Assembly: GCA_027575805.1 (NCBI GenBank)
Contig: JANBPU010000004.1
Span: forward strand, 248,001-312,000
From: Mycoemilia scoparia
Taxonomy: Eukaryota > Kickxellomycota > Kickxellomycetes > Kickxellales > Kickxellaceae
Direction: 5' to 3'
Length of the DNA stretch: 64,000 bases
In this document: piece by piece, positions 44,196-56,483 of the stretch
How the letters are laid out: each line of letters opens with the position of its first letter
Numbering within the stretch: the stretch's first letter is position 1
Notes under the pieces: generated by a model
What the model was told of the DNA's origin: nothing
The model's database searches: none
The model's input: the letters and a program-made list of their open reading frames with translations, nothing else
Position numbers and translations under genes: made by a program

Positions 44196-45101
44196 ATGCA
44201 CACTAAGGTCGCTGTCATCGGTGGTGCTGGTAGTGTTGGTGCTTCAATCGCCTACGCTCTAGTTTTGCAGCAGGTCCATGCTGAGATCCTCATCGTAGAT
44301 GTTGCCGAGAAGCAGGCCGAAGGTCAAGCCCTTGATCTTTGCGACGCAGCATACCTGTCTATCTCTAGATGCCGTAAGGCAAGCTTCAAGGAAGCTGGCC
44401 AGGCCGATGTCATCATTATCACTGCCGGTGCCAAGCAGAGACCTGGAGAGAAGCGCTCTGAGCTAATCGACCGCAACTATAACATCATCAAGTCTATCAT
44501 GGACTCTATCCAACCTATAAGCCCTATGTCCAAGATCCTCATCATCTCTAACCCCGTAGACGTTCTCACCTACATTGCACAGAAGGTATCAGGCCATCCC
44601 AAGCATCTTGTCATTGGCTCCGGCACTTTCCTCGATTCAGGTCGTCTACGCAACTATCTTGGCCGAATCGTCAGTATCAGTCCCTCGTCTATCCACGCTT
44701 ATTCGCTTGGTGAGCATGGTGACAGCCAGTTTGTAGCATGGTCATCAGCAAGCGTGGCTGGCATGCCATTGCTCTCCCATCCAAAGATGAAAGGCCAGGA
44801 TCTTGAGGCAATCAAGCGTAATGTTGCTAAGCTTGCCTACGACATTATTGAGGCCAAGGGCTCTACTTACTATGGTGTAGCTGCTCATGTAGCCTTCTTG
44901 GCCAAGGCTCTCCTTCAAAACACCGACCAGGTATTCCCAGTCTCCCACTATAGCGAAAAGTTCGGCTGCTACTTCTCCTGGCCCGCTGTTATCGGTGCCA
45001 ATGGTGTCCAACAGTCAGTTGACCTGTCTCTCAACGATGACGAAAGAGAGCACCTTCACAAGGCCATCGACTCCATCACCAGCTTGACAAACAGATACTA
45101 A
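44196..45101 (+). CDS. LDH: L-lactate dehydrogenase (NAD-dependent)
   Basis: Single exon of 301 residues from the ATG at 44196. The frame also has an ATG at 44151, but MHTKVAVIGGAGSVGAS fits the family start. The enzyme reduces pyruvate to L-lactate with NADH in the cytosol, ending fermentation. Visible: the Rossmann motif VIGGAGSVGAS, the adenine-binding acidic strand ILIVDV, the active-site loop ITAGAKQRPGEKRSELIDRN with Gln (lactate-type) where malate dehydrogenase has Arg, SNPVDVLTYIA, GSGTFLDSGRLR, and the catalytic His174 in SLGEHGDSQ. Similarity to Mucorales (Rhizopus) LDH is evident in the KQR.GE loop and GEHGDSQ region. Codons favour C-ending forms, as in CYS3, suggesting high expression. 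NAD-LDH is rare in Dikarya, so this gene informs the taxonomic guess. Confidence 0.92.
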   Translation: MHTKVAVIGGAGSVGASIAYALVLQQVHAEILIVDVAEKQAEGQALDLCDAAYLSISRCRKASFKEAGQADVIIITAGAKQRPGEKRSELIDRNYNIIKSIMDSIQPISPMSKILIISNPVDVLTYIAQKVSGHPKHLVIGSGTFLDSGRLRNYLGRIVSISPSSIHAYSLGEHGDSQFVAWSSASVAGMPLLSHPKMKGQDLEAIKRNVAKLAYDIIEAKGSTYYGVAAHVAFLAKALLQNTDQVFPVSHYSEKFGCYFSWPAVIGANGVQQSVDLSLNDDEREHLHKAIDSITSLTNRY

Positions 45102-45170
45102 TCTTTTAATGTTATTTTTTGGCTAATTATACACACAGACACAAACATATTGGAGCTGTTAAATGACTTT

Positions 45171-45303
45171 ATATTTGTAGTTATTTTTGAAGGGCGATCA
45201 CCACCAACATTTACTAACAAGTGGTAGTTACCCATTTGGTTTTGGTTGCGCCTTTAATCGTTGGCCACCCAGAAGTCACTCTTCAAATATCATGATCCAC
45301 ATC
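45171..45303 (+). repeat. Dispersed repeat family A (MITE-like), copy 3
   Basis: About 133 bp. It starts ATATTTGTAGTTATTTTTGA and ends gtcactcttcaaatatcatg followed by atccacat. The centre has ttttggttgcgcctttaatc and gttggccac as in the other copies. It is slightly longer and more diverged. It lies between the convergent LDH and LARS2 genes. Confidence 0.8.
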
Positions 45304-45372
45304 CAATTTGTCTGTATATTTTTTTTCAATTTGCTTTTTGTTTTTCTAAAATGAACCCCCAATTTTTAAAGC

Positions 45373-48300
45373 TTAAACTATAAAGTTGACAAGTTTGGCC
45401 CCCTTCACTATAATCGTTTTCTTCACCAGTTTGGGATTACCGGTTTCGTCATCCATTAACCACTTTTTTGCGCTGGGATTTTGTAGAGCCTTTTCGTGTA
45501 AATCCTTGGCGTTTATGTCAGCATTTGCAGAAAGTAACAATTTCCCTCGGACTTTTCCGTTGACCTTCAAGTAAATAAATCATCTCAGATAGTAAGCTTC
45601 GATTTGGGAGACTGGGGGAGTATAATACAGAGCACGAAAAAACAGGTATAAACACCAAGGAGTTATAGCCAATAATTTTTGTAGAAATTTCTTACCTGGA
45701 TAATGGTTGTTATCTTTTGTGATATCAGACCTGCTTCATCTACCTTTGGCCACGGAGCTGAAAATATTGAATGATTTGCAGCTAGCGATTCGTGAGATAA
45801 CAATATAAGACTAGTGGGGTATTTTTCTTCATTGCACCCCGTTTTTAGCAATTCCCAAAGCTCTTCACCGATTCCTGGAGCCATTGGGCTCAGCATTCTA
45901 ACAATGCATCCCACGGAATATCTGAATATAGGATGCGAAATGATATCCTTTTGTGCTTCTGCTTGCAGCAGGTTCGTCAAAGTTACAAGAGCTGCTATGG
46001 CTGTGTTGAAGGCAAATGTATCTGCAAACGTGTTTGTTACTTTCTGGATGGCTTGGTTTGTCATACAATATATCTCATGCACCTTCTCTGGCCATTCTTT
46101 GCGATTCTCAAGCAAATCTCTTAATGCAATGGACTTTGGTGGATTGCTCAGAGTAGCATCAACTAAACGACCAAGACGAGAAAGCCATCTTTCCATGCCA
46201 ACAATGTTTTGAGTCTCCCACTCCAATACATCCTGTGGAGCTGCACGGTATAGGATGTGAAGTCTGGTAGTATCGGCACCGAATTCTTTTATGGTTTTCA
46301 CTGGATCAACGCCGTTGTATTTGGACTTTGACATCTTTTCAAATGTAATGAGCGGAGTCTCTCCAGTGGCGACTATCTTTGGATTTCCTGAATGATCAAA
46401 AGTAACTTCATCGGGTTTCAAGAACCTGCCAGTGTCTGGATCTTTGAATGTTTTTCCATGAACCATACCCTATACCATAAAAATTGATATAAAGTAAATG
46501 TCAAATATTTGATTCATGCTGATTTCTCATTTGAGCTAAAGATAGTTTAAACCGGATAACTTGGTTTCTCTCCTACCTGGGTTAGCAGCCTTTTGAATGG
46601 TTCGCCATTGTTTGCTGAATGTTTTTTGTCGGTGGTACCTATCTCTGTGTTGGTAAGGAACCGGCTGATAAAACGAGAGTATAGTAAGTGGAGAATGGCA
46701 TGTTCAACACCCCCAATATATATGTCTACTGGCAACATCTCTGCAGCAGTTTTGGGGTCAAATATCTTTGAATCATTATTAGCATCAGGAAAACGCATGA
46801 AATACCAGGATGAATCTACAAAGGTATCCATTGTATCGGTGTCTCGTGTGGCTGGCTTTGAGCATTTAGGACATTGGGTATTTACCCAGTCCTTGGACTG
46901 TTGTAAAGGACTACCTCCCCTTCCTTTGATCTCGACAACAGTAGGCAACTCTACGGGAAGTTGGTCTTCAGGAACAGGGACAGCACCGCACGATTTGCAA
47001 TGAATTATCGGAATAGGAGCCCCCCAGTATCTCTGCCTTGATATGAGCCAATCTCTGATACGATACTGAACACTATTGTCACCAGTTTTTAGAGACTTGG
47101 CTTTCTCAACAATAGCATTTTGGGCATCTCGACTTGGCATTCCCGAAAATTCGCCGTTCTCTGGAATGTTTTTTAATACACCTAGATTTGTGAAGGGAAG
47201 GTCTGTTCCGCCTTCCTTTTTGTCTGATTCTTTAATGACTTGTGTAAATGGAATGTTGTTGGCCTGGGCGAAAGAATGGTCTCTGATATCATGAGCTGGA
47301 ACACCCATCACCGCACCAGAGCCGTAGTCTGGAAGTACATATGCGGCAACATAGATAGGAACCTTCATCGAACCAACAATGGGGTGAGTTGCAAACAGTC
47401 CTGTGTTTATTCCTCTGCGATCAGTTGCCAATTCCGAAGTTGGGATCCTGGAAAGATTATTCGAAAATTCTGCTATTTTATCGAGCATTTCTTTTGTTAA
47501 ATGCTCCGATGATACCAATGGATGGTCACAGCTTATAGCGATATAGCTAACTCCAAAGAGGGTATCTGGTCTACTTGTGAAAACTGATAATCTTTTTCCG
47601 GCATTTTGCTGGTGTCCTTCAAGATTGAAATGGAATATGGCACCCTTCGATTTACCAATCCAGTTTTCTTGCATTTGCAGAACATTTGTGGGCCATTCTT
47701 TCAAAGACCCAAGACCCTCCAGCAACTCGTCTGCATAGCTTGATATCTTAACAAACCATTGCTTAAGCTTGCGCTTTTCAACAATGGCGCCAGATCTCCA
47801 AGATCTTCCATTAGAGTCAACTTGCTCGTTGGCTAAAACTGTCTGATCTACTGGATCCCAGTTGACAGTAGCTTCTTTCTGATAGACTAAATTATGCTTA
47901 TATAGCTGCAAAAACAAATATTGAGTCCATTTATAATACTTTGTATCGCATGTAGAAATCTCTTTTTCCCAGTTGAAATCAGTTAGCATGCTTTTTAGCT
48001 GATCTTTCATTGAGGCGATGTTCTGCTTTGTCCACACTGCTGGCGATATCTGCCTCTCGATGGCCGCATTTTCTGCTGGAAGGCCAAAAGCGTCCCACCC
48101 CATGGGGTGTAGCACCTTTTTGCCCAGCATTCGATTATAACGGGAAACGACATCGCTTATAGTGTAGACACGGACATGCCCCATATGCAAAGCACCAGAC
48201 GGATACGGAAACATGGCCAGAACATAAAATGGATCCTTTCTCTCATCATTCTGCAATAAGAGCCTGTGATCATTCCAACGCTTTTTCCATTTGTCTTCGA

Positions 48301-48505
48301 TAGATGCATGGTCTATTTTACCGTCCTGGTTTATCCATTTTGAAAAGGTCTCCGTTGATGCTTGTCTACTCGCGCAATACAGAGCTTTTGTTAGCATGGA
48401 CCCATTGATAAGCTGGTAGCACTTTCGTGATCCATCACCGATCTGTGTCGGCGTTCCACGAATTTTCACTTTCGCATATGCTCTTGAACCACGCAGAGCC
48501 AGCAT
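45373..48505 (-). CDS. NAM2: Mitochondrial leucyl-tRNA synthetase
   Basis: Exons 48505..46577, 46469..45696 and 45564..45373 (minus strand), both introns in phase 0, give 964 residues. This class I synthetase charges tRNA-Leu in mitochondria, and in yeast it also helps group I intron splicing. A basic, Ser/Arg-rich presequence of about 55 residues precedes the catalytic domain. Motifs: HIGH-type [30 protein letters not shown], the editing-domain region with [15 protein letters not shown] and [14 protein letters not shown], the zinc-ribbon-like [16 protein letters not shown], and [12 protein letters not shown]. The anticodon-binding domain follows. The C-terminal domain ends after [11 protein letters not shown] in the last exon. 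The bacterial-type layout distinguishes it from the cytosolic enzyme. Confidence 0.95.
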
Positions 48506-49513
48506 ACTGATTGCTTCTATAAATATGTCTTATTAGTTCTTGGTCTATAGAAAGGTCCTGGGTTCTCTGGTCATCATATAAAGCTTTTGTGTATTGCTCA
48601 AGACTCATAGATTTTACTTGTGGCAGTGATTACCGTCAGAAATTAGGAACTGACACATCTGATATTATGGGTCATATTTAAATATAAGTGTTCCTGGTTA
48701 TCTGATAACAAACAAGAGTAATAAATGCTTATCCAATAACTAGGAGTGTATGTGGCATATAGCTGCCTCTATAGGAGCAATAAAGTGCCCAAGCATCATG
48801 GCCATCTAATAAGTAGAAATCGAGTAGCTTGGAGTTACTTTTAGTTGCCTTCTTGCCATTGCACCAATAAACTTACAATCCTGTTATTAGGACATGCATC
48901 TAAATAATAAATTCATCGGATAGCCATGCCAAGTGTCTAGTATAACAACACTAACTGTCTTGTATGCAGCTGATAACCTAACGGATAATATTCCATATAG
49001 CAAAGTAAGAGTAGGGCTTTCTCAGAAATACTCGAGTGATATTGTGCAAAGTGTTTTTGTTGGGGGTTTTGTCCCATCAATGTCTCACAGGTCTTTGGCC
49101 AGATGCATAAAGCCTTGAATAAAGCGAATAGCAGCCTTACTCTGTCTCTTTATACTTGGACTAATTGGAATTGTTGAGAAAATAACGGTTATCTAAGCAG
49201 CGATTTCTACATAAGCCATTTTTGCTTTAAAGTTAAAGGTGGCCTGTCATGATGATGCAAACACACACACACAGAGAAAGATCAAGGTTTGATTCTGATA
49301 TTTGATACGTGCTCGCGTACGCACACGCACACATATATTTATATGAATGTGAAAGCAATAGAAACGTTTTACTGGTCAACATGATATATAAGAGAAAATA
49401 GCTTTGAACAACTCATCCGCATGCTTTCTCTTCCCCCTTTGTCCATTTTTATGCTCTAAAATTCTTTATGATACATACACTTTTAAAACTAGTTAAATAA
49501 CTACTCTAAAAAT
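48506..49513. other. Divergent promoter region LARS2/CDS1
   Basis: About 1 kb between divergently transcribed genes. Contains a CA dinucleotide run (about 49260-49275) and a second mixed CA/CG run (about 49318-49332). A 61-codon frame at 48933..49118 has no protein character. No repeat family copy or RNA gene is seen. Confidence 0.6.
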
Positions 49514-51538
49514 ATGGCACGGAATTCGGGCAAATCAGGCAACCAAAGCCCAGTAAAGCCAAAAGGCAACAGCAGCACTCTTCGTCAGAGAAAGGTGAAT
49601 AAAGGAAACACAGTAACAAACAAGGTATGTCCAGTTCTAAACACGATATTTTTAAAGTAGAGAGGTAGATAAAGAGCCCGCAGAAACTGCGCTTCTAATG
49701 CTCTGGTTGCGCTTTAAAATCCTATTGATAATAACCTCGATACCATGTCTTCTGATAACATAAATCCAGGATCTTGTTGGCGAAGACCACTCATCTGTTG
49801 GGAAAAAGAGATGGGAAACCGTACGGAAACGGACAGTATTCACACTTCTTATGATTGGCGGTTTCTTTATGGTCTTGGCTGGAGGCCCAGTGCCTATTAT
49901 GATCATGGTGTTTGGCTTGCAGCTAGCGATCTATAAAGAATTGATTGGGCTTGCCTCGGAGAAAAACAAGGAGAGAGACTTGCCATGGCAGCGAGCTTTG
50001 AATTGGTAAGATGGCTGCGAATATTTTATGCGAAGCCGTCACAAGACTATTGATGCATCCCCTATATACCCCAAATCTAATGAAAATCTGCATATATTAG
50101 GTATTTCCTGCTTACTACCGAGTATTATTTGTATGGACATATCTTTAACCGCTATATGGCAAAGGTTCCGATCCTTGGAAGATATGCACCATTAATGACA
50201 TCTCATCACAAATTTATATCGTTTACGGTCTACTTGATTGGTGAGCAAATTAATGACTAAAGAGCATGATTTTGGTGTGACTAGATCAGCTGCTGAACAG
50301 GCCATAATATATTATGTATAGGATTCGTCTGGTTTGTCGCCACCCTGCAAAAGGGATTTTACAGATTCCAGTTTGGCCATTTTGCTTGGACCCATATGGC
50401 ACTGCTTTTGGTCATTTTCCAGACACATTTTATGGTCGAAAACATATTTGCTGGCATATTCTGGTAAGCAATTTTGAGAAATTTTGGCTGGTCATCGTAT
50501 ATCCTATTGCAAGATTGCTACAACCTTTGCTTTTTATGTATCTAGGTTTTTCATCCCTATCGCATTGGTCATTGTAAACGATATATTTGCCTATATCTTT
50601 GGGTTCTTCTTTGGAAGACACAGTCTTATCTCGCTGAGCCCGAAAAAAACCTGGGAGGGCTATATTGGTGGTGGTTTGGCAACTTTGGCCTTTGGTTTCC
50701 TTCTTACATCTCTACTCAGTAGATGGAACTACGTGATCTGTCCAATTGAGGTATTTATAAAACAAACCATTCAAAATAAATGACGAAGTCGTGCTTAAAA
50801 TATACTAACGTGCTTTTGTTTATAATTTTCTACACACTAGCACCTAAGAACAAATGCTTTACATCATTCCCAATGCACCCCAAATCCCATCTTTGCTCAC
50901 CAGGATTACGAACTTCCATACTGGCTGTCTGTAACGATATCCACAGTTGTAGGTGCAATATATTCATGAAAATAGTAGCTCTATAATGCCTATAAACATA
51001 CTAATTCTCTCGATTTATATTTAGATGAGGCGAGAAATTCTAAAGCTGTCTATCCGTCCTGTTCAGATACACTCCCTCGCCCTATCGGCATTTGCTTCAT
51101 TGATTGCTCCATTCGGTGGGTTCTTTGCTAGTGGTGTCAAGAGAGCCTTCAATATAAAAGACTTTGGAAACTCCATTCCAGGACACGGTGGCGTTTCTGA
51201 CCGCTTTGATTGTCAAATATTTATGGCCACGTTTTCGCACATTTACTATACTACATTTATTGAGGTAAGAATCCATTGACTCCTTCCAGACTTTGATCCA
51301 TGACATCTCTCCTCCCAAAACACTAGATCCGCTTCACTTATCAAGTAACGTTCATCTCATGATTTATCATTATTAGGCGAGTCCAATTACCATTGCCAAG
51401 GTCCTCGAAACCATCGTAAATGGCTTAACCATTGAAGACCAAGTAGTTCTGTTCCTTAAGCTAAAAGATCACCTGATGACCCAAGAAGTCCTTGAGGAGG
51501 GTGTAGCTAAAGCCATCGAAACTCTCGTTGGGTCTTAA
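49514..51538 (+). CDS. CDS1: CDP-diacylglycerol synthase (phosphatidate cytidylyltransferase)
   Basis: Eight exons: 49514..49624, 49770..50005, 50101..50240, 50322..50463, 50546..50750, 50841..50948, 51025..51264, 51377..51538. They give 447 residues with all phases consistent. The enzyme makes CDP-diacylglycerol from phosphatidate and CTP in the ER membrane, the precursor of phosphatidylinositol, cardiolipin and phosphatidylserine. A basic N-terminus of about 50 residues precedes multiple membrane spans (for example [18 protein letters not shown] and [20 protein letters not shown]). The cytidylyltransferase signature is complete: [18 protein letters not shown] followed by VSDRFD. Also typical are [15 protein letters not shown] and [14 protein letters not shown]. 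Length matches yeast Cds1 (457). Confidence 0.95.
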
Positions 51539-52586
51539 CTGTCCATATATCTCATTAATTTTATAACTTAGATTTCGATTTATTATATTTCTTTGCAAAC
51601 TAGCTTTATGTTATAATTGATATGTCTTAGTCGTTGTAGTCAATGATGACCCTATTTGCAGACTAAGTGTGGTATCTGGCAAAGCCATCCTATGGTTATA
51701 TGCCCCTCTAGGCTCATTTGGAGTCATGATGGCGTGAAACCAAGGCGATGCTGGTAGAAAACCAGTAAAGTGAAGACAAAATGCATTCACATCTTCTAGC
51801 AAAATAATTTGGATTGTGTCTTGACAAATAATGGCAACCCCAAACCCGGTTTCCAGCAAGAGTGCTTTTAAGAATCGAAAAATGCAAGATCTGCGGACAC
51901 AGTAGCCAAGCTATAGCATAATTTAACACTAAAACTCGAGGAGTGGTATTAGTATTACACTGCTTTTAATTGTCAAAGTTTGCATCTATGTGTTGAGTAT
52001 GAAGGGATAGCCACCTTCATCAATCGAAGCAAGATTAGGGGTGCTTTTCTATGATGTCCTTGGTCTCTGATTTCATGATGACATCCCAACTTTGCACACA
52101 GGCCCTTCTTCTCGCCTTCTCCACTAATGAGAGGAGGGATGGCGCTCACAAAGTCACCAAACCAAGAGCATTTGATACCCGGACTTGGCCTATTAGGCAG
52201 CTTTGCTCAACCGTAGCAAGTGGAGAATAATCATGCTCGCTTGCATATGAAATTTTTCAGCCAAAGTCAACAAATGCTGGCAAGTTTCTTTCAATCACAC
52301 ACTCACTTTCATGTGCCAAACCTATTTCATTATTTTCTGCTTTTCTATTTCTTGTCGTTTCCCATCATAGTTTTTATTCTTTCTAAAGGGCCGATTGGTG
52401 TCGAGGTTTCTAATTTCGACTACCAAGGTGTCGAATTCAAACCCCCAGTATTTGCGTGCATTCAGCCAACACAATAAGCGTCCATCAACCACCACCGCTA
52501 CTATTACAGACACACACACACACACAAACACGCATATATTAAAACGGGCCTAAAGGCCTAAAAGCACTTTTCTCCACAAGTGCGAA
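51539..52586. other. Intergenic region
   Basis: About 1 kb downstream of CDS1. A minus-strand frame of 82 codons at 51611..51859 overlaps another minus-strand frame and is not convincing. A CA repeat lies at 52510..52526. No other feature is supported. Confidence 0.55.
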
Positions 52587-53709
52587 ATGTTTTCTGAACA
52601 TTGTATAAAAGTAGACAGCATGTAAGTACGAGACAAACAGCATTTCTAGCACAACGAGTACCACCACTAAATGATACTTGATGTAATATGCATTTCTGCA
52701 TTCTTACTGCTGATATTCTAGTCGGATAACCTATTCGCGATGGCTAACGAGTATCCACCTGGCCTTTATTGTGGCGCTTATTATAAAATATATTGACGGA
52801 ATTTCGCTTGGTCCATTAATTTATACATTCGGAACTATGAACAATTTGTGCACATTATGCGTACTTATATACCAGACTTCTTCGCTGCTTTCCTTCCACT
52901 TTTTCCCCAGGTATTCTGGGATTCTATACATTTATCTATCCCCTTTAGCACATGGAGCAATATACCTTATGTTTTTTTACCATAAAGACGAAGCATGTGG
53001 GAATAGAGCCTACGAATCGACTTACAACTCAAAATCCACTAACAATATACCACCACCTGCTTATTTAAACATCCTACCCTTTACTCACGATGCAGGCCTA
53101 ACCAACGCTATTTCTCCAAATATGCCTACTGCTACAACACAAACCACCATTTCTACAAACGCCGCTCATACACCTCACACAACTCCAATACCATCCCCAG
53201 ATTTTGACGATATTGTTTTCCACCCCTTCCGGCTAGCAGTGCATGCATTCATTGAAAAGGTATTCGGTCCATACTTGATAGGAATCGGAACTCTACTCCT
53301 GGCATACTGTCGAAGAACTGTTCTGGGACTTTTGGTTTTCCAACAAAAGCTACAGACCAGATTTCTCAACAGATGGCTATACCGCATCATCTGCTGCTCC
53401 ACAGCCCTTGGGATAATTGTTGTATGGCTGTGGTACCCCTATTTCACTGCATGCTGGGACCTACGCAAATACAGTCCCACAAGACAGTTGGTCAAGAACC
53501 ACATTTCGCTGAGCGAGTGGTTTGGCGAGCGATGTGTCTCCAGTTGGCCAAAGCTCATACTAATATCCGTTCTAAGTGGGATCATGCACCTAATGTGGTC
53601 AAGCTTTTTCAGTTATGCCTACTATTATGTTGATTGGGAGGAATATCTGCGTAAAGGCACTGCTGTTTGGACTGTAGGCGGGAAGGTATACTATTCGAAA
53701 CTCTACTAA
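52587..53709 (+). CDS. Multispan membrane protein, unknown function
   Basis: Main exon 52722..53709, with a proposed first exon 52587..52621 (MFSEHCIKVDS) over a GT-AG intron; spliced length 340 residues. I do not recognise the family. Hydrophobic spans include SIHLAFIVALIIKYI, PLIYTFGTMNNLCTLCVLIY, YSGILYIYLSPLAHGAIYLM and FGPYLIGIGTLLLAYC. Further spans are IICCSTALGIIVVWLWYPYF and LILISVLSGIMHLMWSSFFS. A Thr/Pro/Asn-rich loop of about 80 residues separates the first three spans from the rest. The last third contains conserved-looking SEWFGERCVSSWPK. The proposed first exon also contains a TATAAAA, which could instead be the promoter. In that case the N-terminus is wrong. The nearest alternative in-frame Met would be at MNNLCTLC. 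Confidence 0.65.
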
Positions 53710-54199
53710 TCTATCTAAATACAATGTCTCCCAGCCCGCCACCACTGCCATTCGGTTATCATATACTATCTGCTAATTTAACATTATACAGCACATTCAT
53801 TCAGATCAAGCCCTAAAATATATAATATACGCTATTCCTCAAACCCAAACTCTTCCACCTACATCTATCCTCATCTTTCAAAACCAGCTTATTTTCTTTT
53901 CACATCCTTTGCAGTTCCACCGTATATATATACACATTCTTCCCTTTCCCTTATTTTGTTTTGTGTCAATAAAAGTTCGTTTTCCTACCAATATCTGCTT
54001 GGAATCTCTAGTCGTCTTCTATAAAAATGACTAATGAATTGCTATCCTACCATTTGTCCCCATAATTTTCTGGCAGGTGGTATTTATATCAAAAAGAATA
54101 AAAATCCAGATCCACAATACAAAACAGCGGCATCAGATATAGTAAAGAAGTTTCCTTGCTTCCCAATTCACCCTATATAAATATACGTGTATATACATC
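53710..54199. other. Intergenic region, PRP18 promoter side
   Basis: 490 bp between two same-strand genes. C/T-rich for the first 200 bp after the membrane protein gene, then AT-rich towards PRP18. Nothing specific is seen. Confidence 0.55.
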
Positions 54200-56043
54200 A
54201 TGAATGCTTTAAAAAGTGCCATCGAATCTGAAATAAAAAAGAGAAAAAGTGCTACTGGGCATGACTCTAATACTACCAAGAAAGGCAGTGAAAAACAGTT
54301 TACAAAGTTTAAAAAATATATGCGACTCAAGGATTTAGAAAAGCAAAACTTTCCAGAGAATGAGGATGAAGGTAAATCCAACAAAATCGCCACCTCACAA
54401 AGTATTGATTCCAATGCTGATAGTCTAAAACAAGATGGCAAGAACGTTGATAACGATAAGAATAAAGAGGAAGAAGAAGTCGGAAGTAACAGCAGTGGTA
54501 CAGATAAAAAAGTAAGTCCAATAAGTAGTTTTAATAAAAATAATAAAAGTGCAGTGTCTATTCTATATATCAAGATACACGATTTGCTTTACAAACATTA
54601 CTTTACGTTGCTTGATAATAGGAAGAGGAAGACGATAGTGTTTTAGAGAGCTTCAAGATTTCTGAGGAAGAGATGATAAAAAGATTCAGATCACGCGGGG
54701 AACCTATAAAGCTATTTGGAGAGACAGATCGTCAGAGAAAGATTCGGCTAAGGACGTTAGAGATAATGGACGAGAAGTCAGAGGTAAGTCAAATGTTTGC
54801 TGTTACCTAACTGTCGCATTGCGGATACATACGAAAGTGATGTTAACAGTAATTCTGATAATTAATTATTATCCATATCAGGGTCAACAAAATGAATTTA
54901 TGAAGGCTCTGAGAGAGATGGAGTCTGGATCTGTTATTCAGGATCTTAAAAAACGAGCACATATTGATACTAAGGAGTTACAAGAAAGACAAAACAAAAT
55001 TGAGATGCTGTATAAATATGTAAGCCTTTATTACATTTATTTACCTTGCCAAATGGCTAAAATTGTGCTACAGACTTGCCAAAAGTGTGTCTAAATTCGA
55101 ATATTGATTACCTGACAATAGGATACTAGCATCATTTCTCTAGAGCTTTTAAAAGAATCGCCAGACAAAGTATACAATTTGTTGTACGTGTTTTTTAAAC
55201 GTTTGATGTACGAATGGAGTGAATATATAGAATCGCGACCAAGTAAGTTGGCCAGTCATTTTTATCCTGCAATACAACTACATTCTTATGGACAACTTTA
55301 AACCTTGTCATCAACTTTCATTAGGCGAGGTAAAGCTTTCTGCTGAAGGAAAGAGGGCAGCTGCTACTCAGCACCATTCATCTGAGAGCATGAAACCACT
55401 TTTTCGACTACTGAACAAAAGAGCCCTTGATATGGATGTTTTGGCCCGTATAACAGAAATTGCAAAGAATATCCAAGAGCGGGAATACTCCAAAGCCAAT
55501 GATGCCTACCTCCGCTTGTCTATTGGAAATGCCCCTTGGCCTATTGGTAAGTGTTTAACATTGATTTATATGTATAGGCTTCTAAGGAAACCTTTAAACA
55601 ATTTAGGAATGAATAACTCTGACTCAGCTTTTCATTGTTGTCTGATATATAAAAATATACATGTAAATAGGTGTAACAATGGTGGGGTAAGTGCAGCCGG
55701 ATTTTGTATAAATCAGGAAATCACTCATCAATACAATACAATACAATACAATATTTCTAAATCCACATTTCCTACTAATTAAAATGAATATAGAATTCAC
55801 GAACGCTCTGCCCGCGAAAACATCTTTTCGAGCAAAGTTGCCCGTAAGTTTGATTTCTATTGAATCACATATAGCAAAAATCCTATTTAACTTTATGAAG
55901 TACTAAAAAATTCAACATACTTTTTTCGTGTAGATGTATTGAACGATGAAACTCAAAGAAAATGGATCCAAACTATAAAGAGATTAATTACATTTTCTCA
56001 AACCAAATATCCTCCAGACGACCTTTCCAAGCTTGTTGGATGA
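54200..56043 (+). CDS. PRP18: Pre-mRNA splicing factor PRP18
   Basis: Eight exons: 54200..54511, 54622..54783, 54882..55019, 55122..55242, 55325..55546, 55671..55686, 55794..55843, 55934..56043. They give 376 residues. Prp18 joins the spliceosome for the second catalytic step, with Slu7. Visible are an N-terminal coiled, charged region; the PRP4-like (SFM) motif EEMIKRFRSRGEPIKLFGET; and the C-terminal Prp18 domain with [54 protein letters not shown] and VGIHERSAREN. Exon 6 is only 16 nt and supplies the invariant VTMVG. Skipping it would shift the frame and destroy the conserved loop. The last exon ends with a charged RKWIQTIKRLITFSQ helix. Human PRPF18 has 342 residues, so length agrees. 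Confidence 0.95.
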
Positions 56044-56483
56044 TTTTTCCTTGATAAACATTATCTACATTAACCATGCAAGGTTGATTTTTGATACTGA
56101 TTATTCCTGTTAGACATTAAACAATTTCAAATTTTAAACACCAAGTCCATACTAGTTTGACAAAACACATAGTCAGGTTACACACTAATTTGAGCAAAAA
56201 AGGCCCTCCCCCAGGAATGGTGTATGGATTGGCTCATAGTTAGGCCAAAATCTGACGAGAGCCCATTTCTGCCTACCATAGATTTGATCACTAGTGAAAT
56301 CTCTCCACATTTTTAATAAACAATGATAAAGTAGCTTTGATTATAAACGATCTTGTAAAATGTAAATTTATAAAAGCAAGCAATGTATTTTTAGAAACCA
56401 TGCTAAAGATATAAGTTCTTTTGTAATAATGACAGCTCTTTGCAGATTTCAACTATTCAACCAATTAATTACGTTCTAAACAA
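56044..56483. other. Intergenic region with a family C repeat
   Basis: 440 bp between the convergent PRP18 and SSE1 genes. It holds family C copy 3 (56197..56320). The rest looks like 3' untranslated sequence. Confidence 0.6.
56197..56320 (+). repeat. Dispersed repeat family C, copy 3
   Basis: Contains aatggtgtatggattggctc, aggccaaaatctgacgagag, cccatttctgcctaccatag, atttgatcactagtgaaatc and a terminal tttaataaa, matching copies 1 and 2 with about one change in five to ten bases. It has no coding capacity. Confidence 0.6.

Noticed and set aside
49261..49340. CA/CG dinucleotide runs as regulatory or Z-DNA elements
   Set aside because: They are short simple repeats of a kind seen in several intergenic regions here (also 35763 and 52510), with no evidence of function.
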